The position numbers and the translations under genes are program-made. The notes beneath the pieces were generated by a model. The model had not been told where the DNA came from and made no database searches. It worked only from the letters and a program-made list of their open reading frames with translations. DNA of 5,813 bases from Cytophagales bacterium (GTDB taxonomy: Bacteria > Bacteroidota > Bacteroidia > Cytophagales > Cyclobacteriaceae): the NCBI GenBank assembly GCA_024643485.1, contig JAHEMU010000192.1, forward strand, positions 1 to 5,813, given 5' to 3'. Below, piece by piece: positions 1-5,813 of the stretch (within the stretch, counting starts at the first letter, position 1; each line of letters begins with the position of its first letter).

Positions 1-781
1 CCATGGTGGCGTTTTTGGATGCCGCCAAATCCTCCAAAACGGTCAACATCGCTTTATTCTTAATTCGCGCTTCAGGAGTAAACCTAGGAATGATTTTACG
101 AATATCGCCATCCATAAATTCTCTGGTTTCATCAATTTTTCCTGTTAGAAAACCCTTCCCTAACGGACTGAACGGCACTAAACCTATTCCCAGTTCTTTA
201 AGTGTCGGAATAATTTCAGTTTCGTGTCTTCTAAACCAAAGTGAATATTCACTTTGAAGAGCAGATACAGGAAATACGCTGTGTGCTTTTCTTATAGTTG
301 AAGCACCGGCTTCCGATAACCCGAAATATTTCACTTTTCCTTCTTTTACTAAGTCCATCACGGTTCCGGCTACATCTTCAATTGGCACCTGAGGATCCAC
401 TCTATGCTGATATAATAAATCAATGACATCTGTTTTTAGTCGTTTTAGAGAACCTTCTACTGCAAGTCTAATTTGTTGAGGGCGGCTATTTACCCCAATC
501 ATTTTACCTTCTTTAATATCGAATCCGAATTTAGTAGCAATGGTAACATTTTTTCTAAATGGAGAAACGGCTTCACCAAGTAAGGTTTCATTTGTGAACG
601 GTCCGTACACCTCAGCCGTATCATAAAATGTAACACCTTCTTCATAAGCTCTTCTAATTAAAGAAATAGCATCCTTTCTGTCTGGAAAAGGTGCATATCC
701 AAACGACATTCCCATACATCCTAGTCCGAGTGAGGAAACTTTCAACCCCGAATTCCCTAATTTTCGAATTTCCATAGCCAT
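1..781 (-). CDS. Aldo/keto reductase, AKR13-like, C-terminus cut by window edge
   Basis: This is a cytoplasmic NAD(P)H-dependent oxidoreductase that reduces aldehydes or ketones to alcohols; the physiological substrate cannot be read from sequence. The frame is open from 781 to the left edge, giving 260 codons of a family usually about 320-340 residues long. The N-terminus (MEIRKLGNSGLKVSSLGLG) is the usual first strand of the barrel. The full catalytic tetrad is visible: Asp54 and Tyr59 (YDTAEVYG), Lys84 (ATKFG) and His126 (LLYQHRVDP). The QHRVDP...GTVMDLVKEGKVKYFGLSEA stretch, split here around residues 126-157, is characteristic of the AKR13/YakC-type group. PFSPLGKGFLTG (203-214) is the cofactor loop. 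The missing part should hold the NADP 2'-phosphate site. An in-frame TAA at 797-799 bounds the start; ATG at 781 or at 775 (MEIRKLG) are both possible, and 775 matches many homologues. It is divergent from the peptidase gene. The family call is firm; the specificity is unknown. Confidence 0.95.
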   Translation of the reverse strand, partial: MAMEIRKLGNSGLKVSSLGLGCMGMSFGYAPFPDRKDAISLIRRAYEEGVTFYDTAEVYGPFTNETLLGEAVSPFRKNVTIATKFGFDIKEGKMIGVNSRPQQIRLAVEGSLKRLKTDVIDLLYQHRVDPQVPIEDVAGTVMDLVKEGKVKYFGLSEAGASTIRKAHSVFPVSALQSEYSLWFRRHETEIIPTLKELGIGLVPFSPLGKGFLTGKIDETREFMDGDIRKIIPRFTPEARIKNKAMLTVLEDLAASKNATM

Positions 782-897
782 AATTTTATGAGATAATTAA
801 TCTATTATTTCCGTTTGAATGGAAACCTACAATCATATTTTCTTTTTCTTCTAAGATATAAAACCTTAACTTGTTTTTGAAATTACTACTAAATATC
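782..897. other. Divergent intergenic region with weak promoter candidates
   Basis: This AT-rich spacer lies between the minus-strand aldo/keto reductase and the plus-strand peptidase, so it should hold promoters for both. No perfect TAnnTTTG element was found. For the reductase, minus-strand TATGATTG (837-830) and TAGGTTTC (829-822) each miss the -7 consensus by one base, but neither has a clear TTG about 20 bases upstream. For the peptidase, TTTG at 814-817 followed 18 bases later by TATTTTCT (836-843) is a poor candidate. No hairpin or small gene was seen. The promoter assignments are guesses. Confidence 0.35.
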
Positions 898-2181
898 ATG
901 AATAAATTAATCATTCCTTTTTTACTTTTTTCTGTTCTAGTGTATGGTCAGAAGGTGACTAAACAAGAACAAAAAGTTTTGAAAGTGGTAGAAAAAAATA
1001 ACGACGATGCAGTTCAATTCTTAGAAAAAATAGTCAATATAAACAGTGGCTCGATGAACCACGAAGGGGTAAAAAAAGTGGGGGATGAACTTAGAATTGA
1101 ATTCGATAAACTGGGTTTCAAAACCGAATGGGTTGATCAATCAGCTGTGAATCGTGCAGGACATCTATTTGCTGAAACCGCTGGAAACAGTGGTAAAAAA
1201 CTATTATTAATTGGTCACCTTGACACTGTATTTCCAAAAAACGAAGCTTTTCAAAAATGGGAAGAACGAGACGGAAAAACGTATGGCCCTGGCGCCAATG
1301 ATATGAAAGGTGGTGACGTCATTATTTTATATGCCCTTAAAGCACTTTCTGAAGCCGGTCTCTTAAACAACGCACAAATAATTGTGGCCTATACTGGCGA
1401 TGAAGAAATGGCAGGATCTCCCATTTCCATCAGCCGGAATGACTTGATTAATGCCGCCAAACGAAGCGATATCGCCTTAGGATTCGAAACTGCCACGGGG
1501 TTAAATTACGCCACCGTAGCACGTCGTGGTTCCTCAGGTTGGCAAGTAGAATCAAAAGGTGTGAGAGCACATTCTTCAGGAATATTTTCTGAAAGAACCG
1601 GTGCAGGGGCCATTTTTGAAATGAGCCGTATCCTCAATAGTTTTTATGAAGAGGTTAGAGGAGAAGAATACCTGACATTTAATCCCGGAATGATTGCCGG
1701 AGGAACTGAAATCAAATACGATACGGTAAATAGCGCCGCTAGCTTGTTTGGAAAATCGAATGTGGTTGCTCAAACAGCGATCACATCGGGAGGCCTACGG
1801 TTTATATCCCAAGAGCAATTGGAAAATACAAGGGCTAAAATGAGCGAAATAGTAGCGAACAGCTTACCACAAACCTCTTCTTCAATTACTTTTATTGACA
1901 AATACCCGCCTATGAGTCCAACTGAAGGAAATATGGAGTTATTGAAGGTGTTGAACCAAGTAAGTATCGATATGGGTTTGGGGGAAGTGAAGGCTTGGGA
2001 TCCCGGTAAAAGAGGAGCTGCTGACATTTCTTTTGTAGCAGAATATGTCGATTGCCTTAGCGGACTTGGGTCCATGGGATCGGGAGCACACACACCTAAT
2101 GAATCCATCGACTTATCCACTTTTGAAGACCTAACAAAACGAACAGCTTTACTTATTTACAGGCTGATTAACACGAAATAA
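898..2181 (+). CDS. Exported M20-family metallopeptidase (glutamate carboxypeptidase-like)
   Basis: This is a predicted di-zinc exopeptidase of 427 residues, related to Pseudomonas carboxypeptidase G2, which cleaves C-terminal glutamate or similar amide bonds. All expected metal and catalytic residues are present: His107 and Asp109 (GHLDTVF), bridging Asp135 (GANDMKGG), general base Glu169 with metal ligand Glu170 (TGDEE), Glu197 (GFETATG) and His398 (SGAHTPNE). The dimerisation (lid) domain is about residues 205-320 and contains the conserved His225 (GVRAHSSG). The N-terminus (MNKLIIPFLLFSVLVYGQ) is a signal peptide with cleavage expected near residues 17-18, so the enzyme probably acts in the periplasm. 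ATG at 898 is chosen over an upstream in-frame TTG at 871, because 898 starts directly with the short basic n-region and hydrophobic core. The next gene begins 35 bases downstream on the same strand but has its own promoter. The family is firm; the substrate (folate-type glutamate, peptide or acyl-amino acid) is unknown. Confidence 0.93.
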   Translation: MNKLIIPFLLFSVLVYGQKVTKQEQKVLKVVEKNNDDAVQFLEKIVNINSGSMNHEGVKKVGDELRIEFDKLGFKTEWVDQSAVNRAGHLFAETAGNSGKKLLLIGHLDTVFPKNEAFQKWEERDGKTYGPGANDMKGGDVIILYALKALSEAGLLNNAQIIVAYTGDEEMAGSPISISRNDLINAAKRSDIALGFETATGLNYATVARRGSSGWQVESKGVRAHSSGIFSERTGAGAIFEMSRILNSFYEEVRGEEYLTFNPGMIAGGTEIKYDTVNSAASLFGKSNVVAQTAITSGGLRFISQEQLENTRAKMSEIVANSLPQTSSSITFIDKYPPMSPTEGNMELLKVLNQVSIDMGLGEVKAWDPGKRGAADISFVAEYVDCLSGLGSMGSGAHTPNESIDLSTFEDLTKRTALLIYRLINTK

Positions 2182-2184
2182 TCG

Positions 2185-2192
2185 TATCTTTG
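2185..2192 (+). promoter_or_regulatory. Bacteroidota-type -7 element of the acyl-CoA ligase gene
   Basis: TATCTTTG is a perfect match to the Bacteroidota -7 consensus TAnnTTTG, and the following CGG resembles common flavobacterial initiation regions. It begins 4 bases after the peptidase stop codon. Transcription would start near 2197-2199, leaving a leader of about 20 bases before ATG 2217. This placement argues against translation from the in-frame TTG at 2190, which would lie inside the promoter. No good -33 TTG is seen about 20 bases upstream, so strength is uncertain. Confidence 0.72.
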
Positions 2193-2214
2193 CGGCGAAT
2201 TTTAAACGCAAAGA
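2187..2214. repeat. 8-bp perfect inverted repeat over ligase promoter
   Basis: TCTTTGCG (2187-2194) and CGCAAAGA (2207-2214) are exact reverse complements separated by 12 bases. The left arm overlaps the -7 element and the right arm ends three bases before the start codon. Because the left arm lies upstream of the predicted transcription start, an RNA hairpin from this promoter is unlikely; a protein-binding site in DNA is the better reading. No bound regulator is known, and chance is possible because TTTGC commonly follows this type of -7 box. Confidence 0.45.
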
Positions 2215-2216
2215 AT

Positions 2217-4274
2217 ATGATTAACCAACAACTTATATCACCAAAAAGTATTGCCATCATTGGAGGCTCTAACAATGTTAAAAAACCAGGTGGCAAAATC
2301 GTAAAAAATGTCATTGGTGGTAATTTTCCAGGTGATTTGTACGTGGTTAATCCTAGAGAAACACAAGTTCAAGGCATCAGATGCCACAAAACAGTTTCTG
2401 ATTTGCCGGAAGTTGACCTCGCGATACTTGCCATTCGAGCTGAAGATTGTGTCGCTGCGGTCGATATTTTAGCAAAACAAAAAAACACAAAAGCATTTAT
2501 CATTATTTCGGCAGGGTTTAGTGAAGCGGGACCACTAGGAATAGAACGAGAGAAAAAAATTGTTTCTATCATCAACGAAACAGAAGGGTGTTTAATTGGC
2601 CCGAATTGTATTGGACTTCTCAACGCAAATTACCAAGGTGTATTCATTACTCCCACTCCGGAAATGAATATCAATGGGTGCGACCTGATTTCTAACTCAG
2701 GGGCGATTGCTTTATTTGTCATGGAAGCCGGTATATCCCTAGGTCTGCAATTCAATAGTGTATTTTCCATTGGAAACGCCGCACAAATAAGCGCTGAAGA
2801 TGTTTTGGAATACATGGACCTCACTTACGATCCAGCCACTAGTTCTTCTATCAAATTGATGTATATGGAGAACATACGGCAGCCCCAAAAATTACTAAAG
2901 CACGCTTCCTCTTTAATTAAAAAAGGATGTAAAATTGCGGCAATAAAGGCGGGGTCTACTGAAGCTGGAAGCAAAGCCGCCGCATCGCATACTGGAGCGA
3001 TGGCCAGTTCAGACGTCGCAATAAAGGCCCTTTTCAAAAAAGCTGGAATCGTGCATTGTAAAAGTCGCGAAGAAATGGTTTCCGTTGCCTCTGTATTTTC
3101 CTACAAAAAATTAGAAGGAAAGAATATCGCTATCATTACTCACGCGGGTGGATCTGCCGTAATGCTCACCGACACGCTTTCAGAAGGGGGATTAAACGTA
3201 CCTACTATTAGCGGAACCCAAGCAGACGAATTGCTCACCTATCTCAATCCGGGGTCTTCGGTTAAAAATCCGATCGATTTTTTAGCCACTGGAACGGCAG
3301 AACAATTGGGTATTATCATCGACTTTTGCGAGCATAAATTCGATGAGGTCGATGCCATGGTGGTCGTATTTGGAAGCCCGGGACTTTTTGATGTAGAAAA
3401 TGTGTATAAGGTATTAAATGTAAAGCTGGATGTGTGCAAAAAGCCCATTTTCCCTGTCCTTCCCTCCCTTATCAATGCACAAAAAGAAATTCAATATTTC
3501 CTTTCTAAAGGACATGTAAACTTCCCGGATGAGGTGTTATTGGGCAAAGCGCTAACAAAAGTACACCGCACACTTCCTCCAATCCCAACCTCATCAGAGG
3601 AAATAAAAATAGACACGAAAACCATCCAAAAAATCCTTTCTTCTTCCACTGCGAATGAATTTTTATCATCGACTGATGTAAACGCCATTATGAAAGCGGC
3701 AAATATTCCTACCGCAAGGGAAGAAGTGATACATTCTGTAGAAGAGGCCGTCAAAACCGCAAATGATATTGGGTACCCGATTGCCATGAAGGTGGTTGGA
3801 CAAGTTCATAAATCTGATGTTGGTGGTGTGGTATTAAACGTCCGAAACGACGTGGGTGTGAACCAGGTTTATCAGGAATTGATGGCCATTCCAGAGGCGA
3901 CTGGCGTCATTCTACAGTCGATGCATAAAGGAATTGAACTTTTTATAGGTGCCAAGTTTGAGCCCGGGTTTGGGCATGTTATTCTTTGCGGTTTGGGTGG
4001 AATTTTTGTCGAAGTAATGAAAGACGTAAAATCTGGCTTATCACCTCTTGTTCGGGAAGAATCGTTGGAAATGATTCGCAAGCTGAAAGGTTACCCCATT
4101 ATTCAAGGAATTAGAGGTAAAAAAGGGATTGATGAACAAAAATTTAGTGATATTATTCTAAAGATATCGGCTCTGGTTGATCATTTTCCTGAGATTGCAG
4201 AATTAGATATCAATCCATTGATAGGTGAAGGCAGTGATTTGGTAGTTGTTGATGCAAGAATTAAAATGGCGTAA
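2217..4274 (+). CDS. ADP-forming acyl-CoA (acetate-CoA) ligase, fused alpha-beta subunits
   Basis: This cytoplasmic enzyme should catalyse acyl-CoA + ADP + Pi = carboxylate + CoA + ATP, conserving thioester energy as ATP or running in reverse to activate acids. The 685 residues show the standard order: CoA-binding Rossmann domain (about 8-130, with IAIIGGSNN and IGPNCIGLLN), succinyl-CoA-ligase-like domains (about 150-450), then an ATP-grasp domain (about 465-685). The phosphorylated His is His258 (ASHTGAMA); Glu218 (YMENIR) fits the residue that supports it. A second His, His531 (VHKSDVGGV), sits where the shuttle His of the archaeal beta subunit lies. AELDINPL (661-668) is the conserved C-terminal ATP-grasp motif. 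No GNAT acetyltransferase domain is attached, which argues against a Pat-type protein acetyltransferase. ATG at 2217 is chosen over the TTG at 2190 because the latter overlaps a -7 promoter element. Acetate is the usual annotation, but branched or aromatic acids are possible. Confidence 0.94.
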   Translation: MINQQLISPKSIAIIGGSNNVKKPGGKIVKNVIGGNFPGDLYVVNPRETQVQGIRCHKTVSDLPEVDLAILAIRAEDCVAAVDILAKQKNTKAFIIISAGFSEAGPLGIEREKKIVSIINETEGCLIGPNCIGLLNANYQGVFITPTPEMNINGCDLISNSGAIALFVMEAGISLGLQFNSVFSIGNAAQISAEDVLEYMDLTYDPATSSSIKLMYMENIRQPQKLLKHASSLIKKGCKIAAIKAGSTEAGSKAAASHTGAMASSDVAIKALFKKAGIVHCKSREEMVSVASVFSYKKLEGKNIAIITHAGGSAVMLTDTLSEGGLNVPTISGTQADELLTYLNPGSSVKNPIDFLATGTAEQLGIIIDFCEHKFDEVDAMVVVFGSPGLFDVENVYKVLNVKLDVCKKPIFPVLPSLINAQKEIQYFLSKGHVNFPDEVLLGKALTKVHRTLPPIPTSSEEIKIDTKTIQKILSSSTANEFLSSTDVNAIMKAANIPTAREEVIHSVEEAVKTANDIGYPIAMKVVGQVHKSDVGGVVLNVRNDVGVNQVYQELMAIPEATGVILQSMHKGIELFIGAKFEPGFGHVILCGLGGIFVEVMKDVKSGLSPLVREESLEMIRKLKGYPIIQGIRGKKGIDEQKFSDIILKISALVDHFPEIAELDINPLIGEGSDLVVVDARIKMA

Positions 4275-4287
4275 AATAATTAGTAGG

Positions 4288-4337
4288 AAACAAAACTGCC
4301 AACCCATCACATGAACCTTGTGAGTGAGTTGGCAGTT
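4288..4337 (-). terminator. Hairpin terminator between convergent genes
   Basis: AACTGCCAAC (4294-4303) and GTTGGCAGTT (4328-4337) form a perfect 10-bp stem. An internal loop separates it from a second 5-bp stem, TCACA (4307-4311) with TGTGA (4319-4323). Read on the minus strand the hairpin runs straight into TTTTGTTT, as expected for an intrinsic terminator of the outer-membrane protein gene, whose stop lies about 40 bases upstream in that direction. On the plus strand it follows the ligase stop by 20 bases but is trailed by ACCCTAATTT, a poor T-tract, so it may work less well for the ligase. Confidence 0.72.
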
Positions 4338-4377
4338 ACCCTAATTTAGTACTTAGGATTCGCACAAAACCGTCATA

Positions 4378-5067
4378 TTACCAAAAATATGCTAGAGAAA
4401 TTGTAATAACTGAATTGGTCACTTTTTCAGTTTCCGGGTCATATCCCCTATTATTTGGGTCAGTTAAATTCATATTTTTTAACCCCTTACTGTACTGCAG
4501 GTCAATGGACATTTTATCCAATTTATAACCAGCACCAATATTAAACCCATAGTCTGTGTTACTTATCTCTATCCCAGGGGTATTGGAATCAGATTCAGTT
4601 GCAAAATTAATCTCCTGAGTGCCGGAATCACTAATAGATATTGTTCCTCCTGTAGAAAAATCCCATTTCGTTTCGCCAGATACACCAACTGCATAAAATC
4701 CTCCACCAAAAAGAGTAATACCATTATAGGTATATGCCAAATTTAATGGAACTTCTAAGTAACTTGTATTAAACCTATAGTATCCCGAAGCATTGTTCGA
4801 GTTAAGAAATTCTTTTACATCAATTGACCCCCCTTTTGCATTATAATATACACCAGTTCTCAATGCTATGGCCTCCATTAAATCCATTTCAGCTCTTAAT
4901 CCTAAACGGTATCTCAAATTTGATTTGGCAGGAAATTCATCACTAGGATTATCGAAGTTTTGATCCCAGTTTGCTAGGTTTACCCCCAAGTCCGCAGCAA
5001 GTTCCACTTGAGCAGAAGCGAACATGGTGGTCATAACCAACATAGAAAATAAAATACTTTTTTTCAT
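4378..5067 (-). CDS. PorT-like outer-membrane beta-barrel protein
   Basis: This is a small predicted outer-membrane barrel of 229 residues belonging to the Bacteroidota OMP_b-brl_2 / PorT-like group; the function of most members is unknown. It begins with a signal peptide (MKKSILFSMLVMTTMFASAQ) with cleavage expected at or just before Gln20. The mature part alternates polar and hydrophobic residues as in beta-strands. Group hallmarks are YLEVPLNLAY (103-112), YGFNIGAGYKL (173-183) and LQYSKGLKNMNL (190-201). The chain ends in ITISLAYFW, a C-terminal aromatic strand of the type recognised by the BAM insertion machinery. An acidic, Ser/Thr-rich stretch at about 134-171 is probably an extracellular loop. 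The gene is 62 bases downstream of the XRE regulator on the same strand and has its own -7 element. It should not be called PorT itself, since no gliding or type IX secretion genes are nearby. Confidence 0.85.
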   Translation of the reverse strand: MKKSILFSMLVMTTMFASAQVELAADLGVNLANWDQNFDNPSDEFPAKSNLRYRLGLRAEMDLMEAIALRTGVYYNAKGGSIDVKEFLNSNNASGYYRFNTSYLEVPLNLAYTYNGITLFGGGFYAVGVSGETKWDFSTGGTISISDSGTQEINFATESDSNTPGIEISNTDYGFNIGAGYKLDKMSIDLQYSKGLKNMNLTDPNNRGYDPETEKVTNSVITISLAYFW

Positions 5068-5093
5068 TTGAATTAGTTTAAATTTTACGCCTG

Positions 5094-5101
5094 CAAAATT
5101 A
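5094..5101 (-). promoter_or_regulatory. Bacteroidota-type -7 element of the outer-membrane protein gene
   Basis: On the minus strand the bases read TAATTTTG, a perfect TAnnTTTG match, followed by CAGGCG. The start would be near 5088, giving a leader of about 20 bases before ATG 5067. The nearest upstream TTG is 24 bases away, further than the usual spacing of about 19-21, so the -33 element is weak or absent. The surrounding DNA is so AT-rich that a chance match is possible. Confidence 0.6.
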
Positions 5102-5129
5102 AGAAAATTTTAATTATATCTTATTCAAT

Positions 5130-5324
5130 TTAATCTTCATACAAAAAGAAGGTTTCAATTGGAACATTAAACAGTTTAGACATTTTAAAAGCGGTTGGTA
5201 AACTGGGGTCAAATTTTTCCTTTTCAATGGCATTGATTGTTTGTCTAGAAACGCCTATTATTTCGCCCAGTTCCTCCTGAGTCAATCCCAGGGTTTTGCG
5301 CAATTCTCTTACCCTATTTTTCAT
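5130..5324 (-). CDS. Small XRE-family helix-turn-helix regulator
   Basis: This 64-residue DNA-binding protein is almost entirely an HTH_3 (Cro/C1-type) domain. LTQEELGEIIGVSRQTI (14-30) forms the turn-helix core, with the recognition helix at about 26-36 (RQTINAIEKEK), and LFNVPIETFFLYED closes the fold. It belongs to the YozG/YgzD-like class of minimal regulators that lack a ligand-binding domain. Its ATG overlaps the TGA of the upstream membrane-protein gene in the sequence ATGA, indicating translational coupling and a shared transcript. Minimal regulators of this type are often encoded next to small membrane proteins, so it may act with its partner. The inverted repeat over the module's promoter is a plausible self-operator. 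The DNA-binding role is firm; the targets are unknown. Confidence 0.92.
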   Translation of the reverse strand: MKNRVRELRKTLGLTQEELGEIIGVSRQTINAIEKEKFDPSLPTAFKMSKLFNVPIETFFLYED

Positions 5325-5713
5325 AGATATCTTTTTCTATTGAATAATAACGAAACCATATAGGTTACCCCTATAAAACCAACCAAATGGCTAATTTCAG
5401 CATCCGATGCAATTATATTGGTTTGATCGAGGAGTGAATAGCTCAAACCAACCACCACCGCAGCCCCGAGAGTAAAAGCCAAGGCCTCTAGGTGAATTTT
5501 GCGTTCCAATTCATCGAAATGATTAAACAAATTTCTATTGGCAAGAATCATCAATGCACCATTTAAAAGATTTACACCTATACCGATGGAAGTTATTACT
5601 GGCTGGTGATTCCAAATCCATATTGGTCCGAATGTAGCAATGGCCAAAGTGGCTACCCAGCTCCACGTCCATATGGCCAACCGAATCGTTCTTTTTCTTC
5701 TTTCTTCTTTCAT
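5321..5713 (-). CDS. Four-helix membrane protein paired with XRE regulator
   Basis: I recognise the type but know of no named function. The 130 residues contain four predicted transmembrane helices, at about 12-33, 38-58, 76-95 and 107-124. The N-terminus (MKEERRKR) and C-terminus (NRKRYL) are strongly basic, so both should face the cytoplasm. That places the central polar loop, NHFDELERKIHLEA (64-77), in the cytoplasm as well. A DE-x-x-R-x-I loop followed by a helix rich in Ala and Phe recurs in small membrane proteins encoded beside XRE regulators, resembling the layout of DUF2178 proteins. The gene is first in the minus-strand module and its stop overlaps the regulator's start by four bases (ATGA). 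A plausible inferred role is a membrane sensor or antagonist of the regulator; a transport role is not suggested by its size. Confidence 0.82.
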   Translation of the reverse strand: MKEERRKRTIRLAIWTWSWVATLAIATFGPIWIWNHQPVITSIGIGVNLLNGALMILANRNLFNHFDELERKIHLEALAFTLGAAVVVGLSYSLLDQTNIIASDAEISHLVGFIGVTYMVSLLFNRKRYL

Positions 5714-5728
5714 TTTTGTAAAGTTTAT

Positions 5729-5763
5729 TTGACAATATTAGATTAATAAAAATATAATGTCAA
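5729..5763. repeat. TTGACA...TGTCAA inverted repeat over promoter
   Basis: TTGACA (5729-5734) and TGTCAA (5758-5763) are perfect 6-bp inverted arms separated by 23 bases. One arm coincides with the -33 region and the other overlaps the end of the -7 element of the module's promoter. The arm centres are about 29 bases apart, near three helical turns, so both face the same side of the DNA. This fits two operator half-sites for the XRE protein encoded downstream, but short AT-rich arms can arise by chance. Confidence 0.4.
5733..5763 (-). promoter_or_regulatory. Candidate promoter of the membrane protein/XRE module
   Basis: On the minus strand TTG (5763-5761) is followed after 20 bases by TAATATTG (5740-5733), one mismatch from TAnnTTTG and at the expected Bacteroidota spacing. 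The same DNA also reads TTGACA, 17 bases, TAATAT, close to a classical sigma-70 arrangement. The start would fall near 5726-5728, about 13-15 bases before ATG 5713. It is supported by position and spacing but has not been tested. Confidence 0.6.
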
Positions 5764-5813
5764 GTTTTATTTACATTTATTTTTTAACATTATAGATGTG
5801 TTTCGGTTTTTAA

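Noticed and set aside
1..9. CCATGGTGG repeated at 1-9 and near 3356-3364
   Set aside because: Both copies are inside unrelated coding genes on opposite strands and the match is short; no repeat structure around them.
3..257. Plus-strand open frame of 84 codons at the left edge
   Set aside because: It lies antisense to the aldo/keto reductase, whose minus-strand translation shows the full catalytic tetrad; it resembles no family.
4340..4357. CCTAA...TTAGG small inverted repeat downstream of the main hairpin
   Set aside because: A 5-bp stem with an 8-base loop is expected by chance and has no T-tract.
5097..5115. AATTAA...TTAATT hairpin as terminator after the XRE gene
   Set aside because: The stem is six A/T pairs only and overlaps the outer-membrane gene's -7 element; too weak to call a terminator.
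5535..5735. 66-codon minus-strand frame overlapping the membrane protein gene
   Set aside because: It is an out-of-frame shadow of the four-helix membrane protein, with a run of basic residues and no recognisable fold.
5764..5813. Right-edge stretch as the end of another minus-strand gene (a frame ending in TAA at 5792-5790)
   Set aside because: Only seven codons are visible before the edge, too few to support a coding call; the stretch is otherwise AT-rich spacer.

Overview
The window looks like ordinary chromosomal DNA from a member of the Bacteroidota, most likely a flavobacterium. It is AT-rich by eye. Start codons lack clear Shine-Dalgarno sequences. Two promoters carry the Bacteroidota-type -7 element TAnnTTTG, and a third candidate misses it by one base. 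One gene encodes a PorT-like outer-membrane beta-barrel whose sequence style is typical of that phylum. No rRNA, tRNA, CRISPR array, insertion sequence or phage gene was seen.

Left part (1-2181): a minus-strand aldo/keto reductase of the AKR13 type runs off the left edge, so its C-terminus is missing. A 116-base divergent intergenic region separates it from a plus-strand, exported M20-family zinc peptidase resembling glutamate carboxypeptidase.

Centre (2182-4377): 35 bases after the peptidase comes a single-chain ADP-forming acyl-CoA (acetate-CoA) ligase with its alpha and beta parts fused. It has its own strong TAnnTTTG promoter, overlapped by an 8-bp perfect inverted repeat. The peptidase and ligase may be partly co-transcribed, but the internal promoter suggests separate control. 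A strong hairpin with a T-rich tail on the minus strand lies between the ligase and the convergent next gene.

Right part (4378-5813), all on the minus strand: in transcription order, a four-helix membrane protein, a 64-residue XRE-type repressor whose start overlaps the membrane gene's stop (ATGA), and then the PorT-like outer-membrane protein with its own promoter. The first two form a compact regulator/membrane-protein module. A TTGACA...TGTCAA inverted repeat lies over its predicted promoter and may be a self-operator. This module is the best candidate here for something poorly described. Nothing in the window supports a defence system or other large novel system.
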